From the NCBI GenBank assembly GCA_021307315.1, contig JAJSPD010000001.1, positions 930,001-994,000 on the forward strand: a stretch of 64,000 bases of DNA, in the 5' to 3' direction. This document shows positions 22,780 through 34,433 of this stretch, piece by piece (the first letter of the stretch is position 1; every line of letters begins with the position of its first letter). Position numbers and translations under genes: made by a program. The notes under the pieces are model-generated. The model saw nothing but the letters and a program-made list of their open reading frames with translations. It searched no databases and was not told where the DNA came from. Origin of the DNA: Bisporella sp. PMI_857. Its lineage: Eukaryota; Ascomycota; Leotiomycetes; Helotiales; Helotiaceae.

Positions 22780-24930
22780 CTAAGCGCCTCTCCACAAGAG
22801 CGCCTCGTCTAGTTCGTCCCATGCATCAGGGTATAATTCCATAACGCCTTTCTCTTTCTCTATCAGGTCTCTACTCAAATCCTTGATTAATAATTTACCC
22901 GTCTCTTCGCTACCATATCCGGAATCTGAGGACAACCGTGGACTGCCAGGCGGTACTAAGAGATCCAGGCCAGCTTGAGTGGATTGAAGCTGTTCTCGAC
23001 ATGTGTGGATTATCGACACCATGTCTTGGATAATGGATCTCTCGTTTGGCTCGCGCCGGTCGCGTACAATGTTTTCTATGTGTTTGCGCACGAGGTCTGG
23101 GAGGCTCTTTAGGCGCTCTGGATCTATGCCTGAGAACTCCATACTTTCGTGGACTACGGCAAATTCATCCATGATCCTGTCCACCATGGCATCATTCGCG
23201 GGACTCAGAGCTCGAGGTGGAATCACGTCGTGATCTTCAAACCCTCTCCAAGTTCGCCCAGGCATGATAGCAAAATAGTCACTGGCTCCGGGCGAGAACT
23301 CGATCTCAGCTGACCAGGCCTCGTCGTTAACGTAATCCGTCTGCTCTTCCTCACGTGGAGTCCCAGTACACGCGAATGACGCTAACTGTGGGCGACAGGG
23401 TAGCAGTTCCAACTTGACCGTGGAGTCATGGTCCTCTATTACAGGCTCTTTCGATACATGAAGTATAGCCTCTCTTGCTTCGTCTCTTCTCTCTAGGTTG
23501 GGACGCTGCGGCAGTGGAGGGGGGTTTTCAGCCCCGTCATTCCGCATTCTAATGGCATCCAGCTTATCATGGAACATTTGAACGCTATCCTTTCGATTTT
23601 GCAACCATTTTGGAGGCCTCCAGTATTCATCGTCTTCTTCATCATCCTCCTCCTCATGCCATAATCCTGGTGACAAGAGCTTGATAGATGGACTTCTCGT
23701 CCAGTTCCGTATTCCCAAGCCAACATAACTATCTTCCACCTCCTTCTCAGGACCTGGTAGTTTTAGTGTCACGTCGGGGAGTTTCTCAATGGTTTGTGGT
23801 GGAGGAGTCGCCTTCGGTCTGGTCAATTTAACTACAGGCTTGGAAGGACTATTCATCGTTCGTCGCATCATTATTACATCATCGTCGCTTGATTCGTTAA
23901 TATAAGGGTCCTCCTGATCGTCTTCGCCTACGTGTGGAAGAGCAATACATTGACCGACGGATTCATGAAACCGGACACTTTTTGAGTTATTCCAAGGGAT
24001 TCGGAACGGCGATCCTATATCTGAATTAAGTTCGGTAGGAGGACTACTCGTCAGTGCTGGTGTGTTGGGTGATGTAATTGAGTCGTGAGATGAGAAAGCT
24101 GCCTCTAGGTATTTTCGTGTTTCAATTCCTTCGAGAACTTGCTTCCGTAACGAAACGGAAGACATAGATTGCTGGAGCATGCGTTGAGACAAGCTCCGTT
24201 TTTTTAATATTGAGATAATCGGGGAGGGAGGAGCTAGGCTCAGTTCCGGTCCGTCCTCCGATTTCTTCATTAAGTCTAAGCTGCTTAGTCCAGGTTGAAG
24301 AGGACCATAAAGCCAAGTGGTGTCATAGTCCCTGAACCTATTCATCTTTAGCCTCATCTGCCACTCTCTGCAAGTAGGGGGCAGGGCAATTAACCATCGA
24401 ACAGTTTCAGATGAGATAGTCTTTAGCTGTCGCCTATTTTTCTCCCAAGTGCGCCACGATGCGTTTTCTAGCCTCACACTGTTGGACAAGACTTTCCGGT
24501 TAGAGACTATGAATTTCCACGATGACCAAATGTCTTCCTCGCTCCATTCATGAGACAAGTAGTCCACGTGCCGGGACGGTTGTATCCGGGCGGCAGTATC
24601 GTCCTCGGGGCGGGCAAGCAAAGCAAGGGGCTCGATGCTTGGACTTGAGATAGGCCTTGAAGCCTCGATGAGAGGTTCCAAGTGGCCGATTTCAGATATT
24701 GGGCTGTGTGTACTGTCATCTTCGTATGACGGAAAGTATATCTCATCATCAGGATCCTCGAATGCAGGTGGAGTGAAGGTTGGGAACGAAAGACTAGTCG
24801 GCTTTGAGCGTGTCTCACTGTATATATGTGTCGATGAGATATCTTCAGTTCCACAATAAAGAGCAAGCTCCGCCTCTTCCTCATCCATCTCGAACAGATC
24901 TTCCCTTAAATTATACATGGTGGTGGTCAT
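22780..24930 (-). CDS. Reg1/Hex2-like protein phosphatase 1 regulatory subunit (AreA-GATA-like domain)
   Basis: Single exon, 716 aa, largely disordered and acidic. Residues about 123-160 (YLSHEWSEEDIWSSWKFIV, then LENASWRTWEKN) match the fungal domain once called DUF1752, later AreA GATA-like, present in yeast Reg1/Hex2 and at the N-terminus of AreA/Nit2. Residues 317-330 read KSVRFHESVGQCIA followed by acidic SSDDDVIMM. KSVRF fits the PP1-docking RVxF motif, and the block resembles the Reg1 segment that binds the PP1 catalytic subunit Glc7. Reg1-Glc7 maintains glucose repression by dephosphorylating Snf1 in yeast. No GATA zinc finger is visible, which argues against AreA itself. The ATG at 24930 starts MTTTMYNLRE. 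Confidence 0.7.
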   Translation of the reverse strand: MTTTMYNLREDLFEMDEEEAELALYCGTEDISSTHIYSETRSKPTSLSFPTFTPPAFEDPDDEIYFPSYEDDSTHSPISEIGHLEPLIEASRPISSPSIEPLALLARPEDDTAARIQPSRHVDYLSHEWSEEDIWSSWKFIVSNRKVLSNSVRLENASWRTWEKNRRQLKTISSETVRWLIALPPTCREWQMRLKMNRFRDYDTTWLYGPLQPGLSSLDLMKKSEDGPELSLAPPSPIISILKKRSLSQRMLQQSMSSVSLRKQVLEGIETRKYLEAAFSSHDSITSPNTPALTSSPPTELNSDIGSPFRIPWNNSKSVRFHESVGQCIALPHVGEDDQEDPYINESSDDDVIMMRRTMNSPSKPVVKLTRPKATPPPQTIEKLPDVTLKLPGPEKEVEDSYVGLGIRNWTRSPSIKLLSPGLWHEEEDDEEDDEYWRPPKWLQNRKDSVQMFHDKLDAIRMRNDGAENPPPLPQRPNLERRDEAREAILHVSKEPVIEDHDSTVKLELLPCRPQLASFACTGTPREEEQTDYVNDEAWSAEIEFSPGASDYFAIMPGRTWRGFEDHDVIPPRALSPANDAMVDRIMDEFAVVHESMEFSGIDPERLKSLPDLVRKHIENIVRDRREPNERSIIQDMVSIIHTCREQLQSTQAGLDLLVPPGSPRLSSDSGYGSEETGKLLIKDLSRDLIEKEKGVMELYPDAWDELDEALLWRGA

Positions 24931-27870
24931 GTCTGACGAAAATAAGAAGTAAGGAAAGTCACACTTAATCCGTCCTTGAAACTCTCCCGGTAGCTACTCT
25001 CCATATAGAAGTAGTTCCAGGAAAGATATTTTTGCATAAGATATTGGTGATATATCAAGGACTCGGTGACTTTAGACCGACCACGTGATGCAAAATGCAG
25101 TAAGCTGGCGCTCTACAGCGAGCGTCAAGACAGTATCGATTGGATATGTCAAAGACAGCGTATACCAGCTGAGTTGGACTTGATATACGTATAAGTGTTT
25201 GTAATACGTTCAAGTTCTGTGATGAACATTACGACGTCAAGAGCACCACGGTAATCTTCCCCGGATTTCTCAGCCGTGGTAGCTAGGCTCAACTGTCAAT
25301 GGCGTTGCAGAAGATGAACGGCTGGAGATATGTTAGATGTTGTTATTGTTTTTTTTTCGACGTAAAGATCTGGGGGGGTGGGCACCTATATCTCGGAGTC
25401 CGAACGGGTGTGGGTGTATGCAGGTATAGATAGTTCGTAAGGGGCAATTCCGACGGTGCAGCCGCTTCGTCCCTGACTAAGATCCAGGTGTGGCTAAGGT
25501 AGCGAGAGCTGTGCTGTTCAGGCGGGCTGACTGACGTAGATATTACAGTAGATAGAGGCAAACGCTGGATGCATAAGATGCTTCTCCACGATTTCCCATG
25601 TGGTATTTGAATCAAAAATCGAATGTTTGGGGAGGTTGAGTTGACGCCGCGCTAGAATTTAAGATTACACGAACGACGCCGGGGCATTTTCTGATCTTTT
25701 TTTTACTCTCTTCGGGCATTCGGCCTGGGCTGGGGTTAGGCGAAGTGTTGGGGGGTTTACGTTGGGGTGATCTCACATTTTGTTGACACAGCCATGCTCC
25801 CCATGTCATGCCAACATCAGCCCCTGAAACACTGCCTTAACCTAAAATATTTTTATTTATTTCTCTACTAATAGGTAACCACAATCATTTTTCCTGATTA
25901 CAGTACTTTGACTTTTTGTTGCTCACGCGACCTCTTCTGGCCATCTTATAGTGATTGGGAGAAAAAAAAAAAAAAAAAAAAAAGGATAACCCCTTCTGGC
26001 TCACTTCTCTCCCCCCCCACCACCCCAACTGAGCACGGCCTCTTGCATGCCACGATATCCAGGATGCACATCATCCCTGTGCCTCAACGAATGTTATCCT
26101 TTTTTATCCATACCTTACAAACAGGCCCGGCACGGCGGCGAGAGAAACCAGCACACGCATCAGATGAGCTTCTACCGAACAAGCTTCTTCCAAAATCGTC
26201 ATCGGAAAAACCCACCGAAGAGAATAGGGGTATTCTAGAACGAGGGTCAGACGGCTTTCCGGCTTACCATCGCGCGGTACAATTCAAAGGAATCTTATAG
26301 AAGCTGCAGAGCGGCGAGGAAAGCGTTGGCTTCTTGCGCACCACTGTCATCAATTCTATCAAATGCTAACAGTGGCTAGTATTTCCAAGGGCAGGTTGGT
26401 TTGGATGAAAACCGAGCATCAGAATTCCTTTCCCAGTTCGTTCAACAGCTCCCTTGCATAGATTTCTTGACATGCATGATATATCCTCATTCCACTCTTG
26501 AGACCTGAATGCTGTTGGCGGTCATCTAAGCCAAATGGTGATATTGAATCCCCTCATTCGATACGTCAGACCTCTTGATTTGTGTACTTTAAAATCGTTT
26601 TCGAGTGCCGCACTAGCAGAGGTAATATTACATCACAACCGGCGCCTCTTTCCTCAAGAATTAAACAGACACCGATAAGCTTCCCTGATATCTATGGCTG
26701 ATCCAACCAAGGCTATCTGAACTCTCTCTCTCTCGTAGACAAAGAAAACAAAGAAACGGTCCTGTAATCTTTCAGCTGCAAGCCAACGGCGCCAAGCACC
26801 GTCCTCCAACACGCACACTGGAAGATATCCTTCAAGCCCGAAAGTTGATCCTCCCTTGACCTGGATACTAGAGTCGGATTGACAGACCTCAGCAAGTAGA
26901 AGAATGGCCGAGCATGCATTATAAGGTACGAGCGAGCCAAAGAGCTGTCAGGCACAAGCCGGGGGGGATGGTGTGATCAGAATTCTGCACTGCAACATTC
27001 ACTGGCTGCCTAATCCGGCGAATGTGCACCCACGAGGCTGGAATATGGTGGTACAACAGTTGCTAATCTTCACCTCGGATACCTCTCTATTCGCTGCCTC
27101 TATTCGCTTGATCCTTTAAGAATGGTACGGAGCATGATGTTGGTGTGCTGACGGGTACACACACCTCTTCTTTTTTTTTTAGGCCCGTTTAGTTAGCCTT
27201 ACCATTTCTTTGCGTTATTTTTTTTTTTTTCAGAATAAAGGCTTGTAATATCCCGTGTTAAGGGAGCGCTTGATCTTTTGCTCAAGTAGGTGAGAGAGAC
27301 TCAAGAGTTCTGCACGGTTAATAAGAATCAAATTATTAATGGCCATTTAGCTTGAAGGGGCACGCTTGGCGACTAAGTGAGAACTGAAGGTATAAAAGAT
27401 GCATTCCCCAGGCTGTAGATCGTAAGAAGGAAAGCCATCATTTATACAGCTTTGGAAGTATGCAAGTTGATATGCAGAAGGGTAAAGAGGAGGCTGCCCG
27501 GGAAATGGGCACACCGGATTCGCTCTGCTTTGGGAAGCACGAACTATCAAATAAGAATTTCAGGTTTAAAAACATAAACGGCACATGAAGTAGAATCAAC
27601 GAGAGCACAGAGAACACTCGAACTTGATATTCACACCCTTATTCAGGGTAGGCAATAACTATGGTATTATCAGTATGGAACTCTCCCCAGGCTGTCTCCA
27701 GCTTCCTCGCATGGATAAATCGAAATGGCGCCTGAACGCCTTTTCGATATGACCGCATAAATATACTCCCTCCTCGAAGGTGACAATCCTGAAAACGCCA
27801 GTCGCTGTGGCCCTTAACCTGACATATATCCTACATGTACAACGAATCAAAATGCAACCAAATGCCGGCA
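24931..27870. other. 2.9-kb gene-free stretch
   Basis: Largest gap in the window. It contains a CCACGTGA site near 25,081, a 22-nt A run (25962-25983), C- and T-rich tracts around 26,010 and 27,170-27,230, and CT repeats near 26,715-26,728. The longer ORFs here lack ATG starts or family character. It lies upstream of the Reg1-like gene and may include its long 5' leader. Confidence 0.5.
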
Positions 27871-29845
27871 TCACGCAACAGCAACAGGCGCAGATTGTGT
27901 TGCGCCAGCGTCCTGCTCAATTTCTCCACCAGCTTCCCGTTCAGCCCAATCACCCCACAGACCGCGCTTCCCTCTCACACGGATCGGACCTCCGAGTTTA
28001 GATTCTTGTTGCTCAATCTTGACAGCATCCTTGGTAGCCAGGACCAATATCTCGAAGAACATTTTCGTGGCATCAGCTCTACTAGTGGTTTCTTCTGGTA
28101 ATAGGTCATGGAAGAAAACGTTTGCCTTCTTTCTTTTGTCGGGGCTATCGGCAGCTTCAGCACCAAAGCGGTCACGAAGTAGATGCACTGCGTGTTTGGT
28201 TCCAAGAGAAACCGGACCGCTATCAGCAGGGTGTACTAATGGTGCTCTAGTCTCATCGAAATTAGGACCGGGCGAATCTGGCAAGCCAGCACTGGCGTTG
28301 TGGTCTTCATCCTCCAAGTTTAACGGAAAGCCTTCGTCACCAGCCATCTCCAAAATGGTCCCGTCTGCGGCTAGCACAGTGTTTTCACGCCCCAGACCTG
28401 CATCTCCAAGTCCAGCATTGAGGTTGTCCTCATCCTCTCCAAGCTCTAAACGTGGTGACTTATTTGGTACTTCTTCATCGCTATCCATATCAGCGATACC
28501 ACTATCTCGTTTGCGCTTCAGTTCTCCAGTCCTTCGTACCGCGGCTAATGAAAGCATGCCTCTAAGTTCTGGAGCCCATCCACTACTCCGTCCTTCACCC
28601 ATAATATTTGATACAAACCCACCATTCTTCTGCATTTCTATCAGAGCCAAAAGTTCTGGATCACGAGGTAGGAATGATGGAGCCTGAGTAATCTTTTCGG
28701 TATTAGCCTGCTGGGCCTTGATCTGGTTGTTAGACAAGGTCGTCTGAGAGTCCGCCTGCAAGACTTTTTGTTTTCTGGATCGTTGTGCAGGATTACGGAA
28801 TACTGATTGCTCGGTCTCATCCTCTGGCTCGTAGATTGTAGAGTTCATGTTTTTCAAGTGTTCATTCTCAATTGCCTCAGCAGCAGCATCATCGATATCT
28901 GAAAGGGGTGATTCAGAAATTCTTGCCCGGTCGATAGTTGGAGCAGCGGGGAGAGCTGAGACGTCTGGTCCATCGCCAATAGGAAACATATCAATATCAC
29001 CATCGTCATCTATCATCCGAACGGTGTCATCTCCACCAAAGTCCAGATTAGTAGACGCATCACGGTCAGGTATGTAGTTGTCCTTGGCAGGGACTTGGAG
29101 GTCATGGTCGCTGAATAGATCTTCCCCAACTGGTCGACCTGAAGGTGCATCTCTCCCAATTTCGATGCTATGGTCATTCTTTGCGTTCATAGTCGTATTC
29201 TCATCGTCAAAACCAAAATCAAGACCAAGATCTATATCATCTGGGTCCATCGCAAGAACTTCGTCGTCGAATACATTTCTGTTCTCAATACTATTCTGTA
29301 GAAACTGGCTTCCTTGTAGATCCTCTTGCAGGTTTATGTCGCGGCTTCCAGCGCGATGTTTCCGGCTAAGATGCGACTCGTCATCCAACTGGGAAAGAAG
29401 AAACGTTGCGTCAGGCAAGGGTGGCATCTCGAGGTTGTCTCCTTCTGTGAGCATGTCGGGGAGCATAAGTGCCTCACGCGATGGTTGGTTATTGCCTGTG
29501 GGCATGTCATTATTACCAGAAAGTCGAAAAGCCTGAGTACGTATGTCAGCTTTATCCGAAGACAAGAGTTGGAATACACACCATCTTTATCTTCATAAGT
29601 GCTTCGTTACAATCGTCCAGGAGGTAGCGCGCCTTTCGACTATAAATCCTCACTACGCCTAATAGCAATTGCCCGCTGAGGCGCAGAGCCATTGGTGCTT
29701 GGTTAGGCGTCACGATGGCTTCAACGCTGTCCTTCACACTGGCTTGCAGAATATGGTTCTTCGAGAGTTTGCGCTCGAGGTTGGCAGAGAGCCAGACGCG
29801 GGCCAATGGCCCTGTCTTCGATAATAAGGTCTCAGAGTAAAACAT
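27871..29845 (-). CDS. rad21: Cohesin subunit RAD21/SCC1 (alpha-kleisin)
   Basis: RAD21 closes the SMC1-SMC3 ring that holds sister chromatids together until separase cuts it. Exon 1 (29845-29582) encodes MFYSETLLSKTGPLARVWLS and the classic N-terminal kleisin helix; a 49-nt intron (29533-29581) and exon 2 (29532-27871) complete 641 aa. The N-terminal block ends with YLLDDCNEALMKIKMAFR, a family hallmark. The acidic middle contains SIEIGR (210-215), an excellent fit to the separase consensus SxExxR. The C-terminal winged helix that binds SMC1 is present (KANVFFHDLLPEETTSRADA). The start is the ATG before FYSE. MCB-like elements lie just upstream. Confidence 0.94.
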
Positions 29846-30684
29846 TGCGACGACGAAGAGCAATCAGAAGCAACGCAACTGACTTTGCGCTCAACGGCAA
29901 GGTGCTTGGTGCTTGTTGTTGTGAACAAATGCGGGGGCTGGGTGTTGATATAACTTAGGCGCGTTTGTTATGATTCTGCGTTGGCGCGTCAGGTAAATGG
30001 AAGTCTCGTAAGTCTTTTTTGAGACGCGTTGGTAATAATCTAAACGAAGTTGCCTTGTCGCAAAGTAGAGATCGTAGCAGCAAAGGTATAAGCAAAAAAA
30101 AGATGATGTTGCCAGTTGGTCGTGTGGTTTGTTACGATAAAATGTAGGAATTTCAGGATCAACGAGGAGGTTGGGATACCCCAATCACTTGGCATTTATA
30201 TGATCACATGATCCTCGAACCCCATGTCTATTGTCCAATTGAGCTGCTAAAGCGTTATTCATCAAACAAAGGGCTATTTTGGTTATTAATATCAATAATT
30301 TTCATACTCTATATTATAAGGCAAATGCTGATTGTGGCTCATAAGAATATTGAGTTCTTAAAGATCTGGCTTAAAGGTTGGGGCACCCAATTTAGACAGG
30401 GGCTGGCCGGCGCTCTCCAGACGACACGTACTTTCTTACAGTCAATTGCTTAATGTTTACAATTTCGAAACAATTTTCTCCTCCAGCAATTGAATAGATT
30501 ATACACATCCGGAGAGGGTAGATCGCATTACACCACTGAATCTCTCCACAGCATAAAACATTTTCCACCTCAATCTATACCATTCTACCCAGAACTTCGC
30601 ATGCCTCAGCGATAGAAATAAGATCAGCGACAGCAAGCTTGCTGGTCGTTTTTACACATCTGTTGGGGAAAGGGAGGGGATCAG
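29846..30684. promoter_or_regulatory. Divergent promoter region (RAD21 / PMR1)
   Basis: 839 bp between two start codons. The RAD21 side carries three ACGCG-type elements (29958-30029). The PMR1 side contains a four-codon ORF with ATG at 30601 and stop ending 30615, which would be an upstream ORF if the leader reaches that far. Confidence 0.5.
29958..30029. promoter_or_regulatory. MCB/E2F-like cluster upstream of RAD21
   Basis: GGCGCGTTT (29958-29966), TTGGCGCGTC (29981-29990) and ACGCGT (30024-30029) lie 113-185 bases upstream of the RAD21 start. In budding and fission yeast the homologous gene is under MBF control, which fits. Confidence 0.5.
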
Positions 30685-33600
30685 ATGCCTTGGCCACGAA
30701 TATCACGGTCTGCGAGTCCTGGAGCGAGTCTATTGCCATTGGTAGCACTACCAACCATTCAGTCTCCCAGCTCGGAACCTCCATCACGACCTCGATCGAG
30801 AGACAGATCACGATCAAGAAATGGACATGCTCGAACGACATCGTCTGCTGCTAAAGTAAGTAGTCTGCGACGGCTGCTAAGTCTTCCTAACCACTGTCTA
30901 TAGTCAATTGCAGATGATTTTTCAAGCCTTACTCCTGCTGAATGTGTCGCGCGATTATCTACTTCTTTAACGAGCGGCCTGACACCTACCGAAGCACTTC
31001 GACGCTTACATGACCATGGACCTAACGAGCTCCCTCATGAAGAGCCAGAGCCTCTTTGGCTTCGATTTCTGAAGCAATTTAAGGAGACCCTTATTCTACT
31101 TCTTTTAGCTGCTGCAGGATTGTCTATAGTGGTTGGAAATAAGGATGATGCTGTTAGTATCGCGGTAGCAGTTACAATAGTTGTGTCTGTAGGATTTATC
31201 CAAGAGTACCGATCAGAGAAGTCCATTGAAGCTTTAAGTCAACTAGTACCAAATCATGCACATCTGATAAGAGGAGGAGCTAGAATACCACATTTACAGC
31301 GACCACCGACATGGCCGTCAGGCGCTGACCATTCTCAAGAGCAAGAGGGGCTTCTCGACTCAAATGCGACAACGGATTCGGAGGTGAACATAATGGCTAC
31401 TTCAATCAAGGTCATGGCAGCACAATTAGTCCCTGGAGACTTGGTTCTATTCAGTACTGGGGATAGGATTCCGGCCGACATTCGTGTGACAGAAGCTTCG
31501 GATTTAACAATTGATGAGTCCAATTTGACAGGAGAAAATGAGCCTGTAAGGATAACAGCCGATGCGAAAGCTCGTACTTCGTACTTTTCCAGGTCACCAT
31601 CCAACTCTTTAGAACCCCCTGGCTCACCAGTTTATGCCTCTGAGGGAACAGGTGCAGTAGGCGTTGATACTCAGTTGAACAGTACCACGAATATTGCTTT
31701 CATGGGAACTTTGGTGAGATCTGGACACGGCAAAGGAATTGTTTACGCCACTGGTGGAAACACACATTTTGGCACAATCGCAGCCAGCGTCACTGAAACT
31801 GAGAGTCCGCGCACGCCTCTTCAGCTTTCAATGGATTCTTTGGGTTCTCAGCTAAGCCAGGCATCTTTCGCAATCATCGGCGTCATATCCTTTGTAGGAT
31901 GGCTCCAAGGCAAGGGCTTGCTAGAAATCTTTACCATATCTATCTCCCTTGCGGTCGCAGCTATTCCCGAAGGTCTGCCGATCATTGTTACTGTCACATT
32001 AGCTCTTGGAGTGCATCGCATGGCCCGACACCATGCAATTGTCCGAAAGATGCCCAGTGTTGAGACGCTTGGTTCTGTTAATGTTATCTGCAGCGATAAA
32101 ACTGGTACGTAAATTGTTCGTACAAGATACTTTCCAACTAATATTTTCAGGGACATTAACAATGAATCACATGTCAACAGCCAAGATGTGGTATTTTGGC
32201 GCGGATGGTCCAATTGAAGTTGCGGCTGATGAAGAAGGAATGGAAGGGAAGGCCGATAATGCAACATTACGGATTTTACGCATTGGTAACATTGCCAATA
32301 ATGCCCGTTTGACGAGTGCATATGCCGAGCAAGGTCCTCCGTCCGCTTCGTCAATAGCTATCCTGAGCTCAACCCAGGATCGATCCCCGGGAGAAGGGCT
32401 GAGAAGTCGGTGGGTCGGGCAGCCAACGGATGTTGCAATGCTCGATATGATGGATCGTTTCAAGGAACATGATGTCCGTGAGTCTCTTGGACATCGAATT
32501 GGCGAAACCCCGTTTAGTTCTGAGAGGAAGTGGATGGGTGTGACGATAGGAGATTCTGGTTCTGAAGGAAGCTCAACAGCGAAGGAAGTGGCTTACATTA
32601 AAGGCGCCGTCGATCGCGTACTTAGGAGATGTGACACCTACCTTAATAAAGATGGAAGGGAAGTGATTCTGGACTCAGCAAGGCGACAAGAAGTCCTAGA
32701 TGCCGCAGAGAAGTTAGCGGTAGAGGGACTTAGAGTTCTGGGATTTGCGAGTGGAACAGTTGCAAGGCATGCTAAATCTTTGGCTCCAAATAGTCGGGGC
32801 GGTGCGCCCTCTCCTGCTCTTAGATCGTCACATCCACCAGTGTCCCATGACGAGGATGTTTACAAGGGCCTTACTTTCGCTGGTATTGTTGGAATGAGTG
32901 ACCCACCTCGCTCTGGGGTACAAAAATCCATCAGAAGGTTGATGAGAGGTGGCGTTAAAGTAATCATGATTACTGGCGACGCGGAGACAACCGCATTGGC
33001 CATCGGTAGAAAGCTCGGAATGGCAATTGCCACTGCTCGTGAGCATACCGCAAATTCCGTTACGGTCAGGCCAGTTCTCTCAGGGCATGAAATCGAGCAC
33101 ATGTCCGATGAGGAACTCGAAGGTGCCATTGCTAATACTTCAATTTTTGCTCGGACAAGTCCCGACCACAAAATGAAGATAATCAGAGCCTTGCAAGCCC
33201 GTGGTGACATCGTAGCCATGACAGGAGATGGCGTTAACGATGCTCCTGCCCTCAAAAAGGCCGACATTGGCATCGCTATGGGTCGACAAGGCACTGATGT
33301 CGCTAAAGAGGCAGCCGATATGGTTTTAACCGACGATGATTTCTCAACCATTCTACATGCGATCGAAGAAGGAAAGGGGATTTTTAACAATATCCAGAAC
33401 TTCTTGACATTCCAACTTAGCACTAGCGCTGCTGCGCTTAGTCTGGTCTTCATATGTACATGCCTAGGGTTCAAGAATCCTTTGAACGCGATGCAGATCC
33501 TCTGGATAAGTAAGGTATTATGTTCCACTATCGAGACAGTAGCTAACGATTGCAGACATCATCATGGATGGGCCGCCCGCGCAATCTCTCGGTGTAGAGC

Positions 33601-34097
33601 CCGTTGATCCAGACGTTATGACAAGGCCACCTCGAAAGCGGAATGCTCCAGTCCTAACGAAACCTCTTATATTACGAGTCCTTACGTCGGCTACGCTGAT
33701 TATGCTTGGGACAATGGCAGTATATACACATGAGATGCTCACCGATGGTGAAGTAACGAAACGGGATACAACTATGACATTTACCTGCTTTGTACTTTTT
33801 GATATGTTCAATGCACTGAACTGCAGGTCAGAGAGCAAGAGCATTCTTAGGGGAGAGGTTCCACTTTTTGGGAATAAATTATTTAACTGGGCGGTATCCT
33901 TGAGTTTAGGCGGTCAGATTCTGGTCATATATTTTCCGTGGCTACAGCGTGTCTTCCAGACGGAGGCTTTGGGACTACTAGACATAGTTGCTTTGGTCAT
34001 GTTGGCGAGTTCGGTGTTTTGGGTGGATGAGTTAAGAAAATATTACAAAAGTAGGCAGAAAAGGAGACTTGGTGGTGGATATAGCCAAGTTGTATGA
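30685..34097 (+). CDS. pmr1: Golgi Ca2+/Mn2+-transporting P-type ATPase (PMR1/SPCA)
   Basis: PMR1 pumps Ca2+ and Mn2+ into the Golgi, supporting glycosylation and secretion. Exons 30685-30855, 30904-32104, 32151-33509 and 33556-34097 give 1090 aa, somewhat longer than yeast Pmr1 because of a Ser/Arg-rich N-terminus and inserts in the actuator loop. Hallmarks are LTGENEP in the actuator domain, [19 protein letters not shown] in transmembrane helix 4, SDKTGTLT (phosphorylated Asp about residue 455, split by an intron) and TGDGVNDAP (about 815). The domain order and the PEGLP motif place it in the type IIA Ca2+ pumps of the SPCA kind. The next gene downstream, COG4, also serves the Golgi. Confidence 0.93.
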
Positions 34098-34433
34098 CCA
34101 GATATGCACATTTGAAAGGGTCCCAAAGAGACTCCCATTGTATAGATAGTTTGATAGCATTTAAAGCGTTGATATCAAGTACACATAGACAAGTATCATT
34201 CTTTCCCATATCCTGTAAGATGAATGAAGTTGCACGAGTACAATATTTTCACTATGATAAAAATTCATTAATTTCATTTCTAGAACAGAGAAAGTCTTAT
34301 ATCTTGTAACCACCTTCTTGTGCTGATAAGTGGTAAACTTGTCCTAGGCTCGCTTAGCTCCACGGAAACAGCCAGCTGGAGAACAACATTAATATAATTC
34401 TTACGAATTGATATCCATGACGAACCTCAACCA
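34098..34433. other. Spacer between PMR1 and COG4
   Basis: 336 bp of AT-rich sequence holding the PMR1 3' UTR and the COG4 promoter. Nothing specific seen. Confidence 0.6.

Noticed and set aside
25908..26300. 130-codon plus-strand ORF crossing the A22 run
   Set aside because: Starts with TTG, its Lys run comes only from the A tract, and composition looks random.
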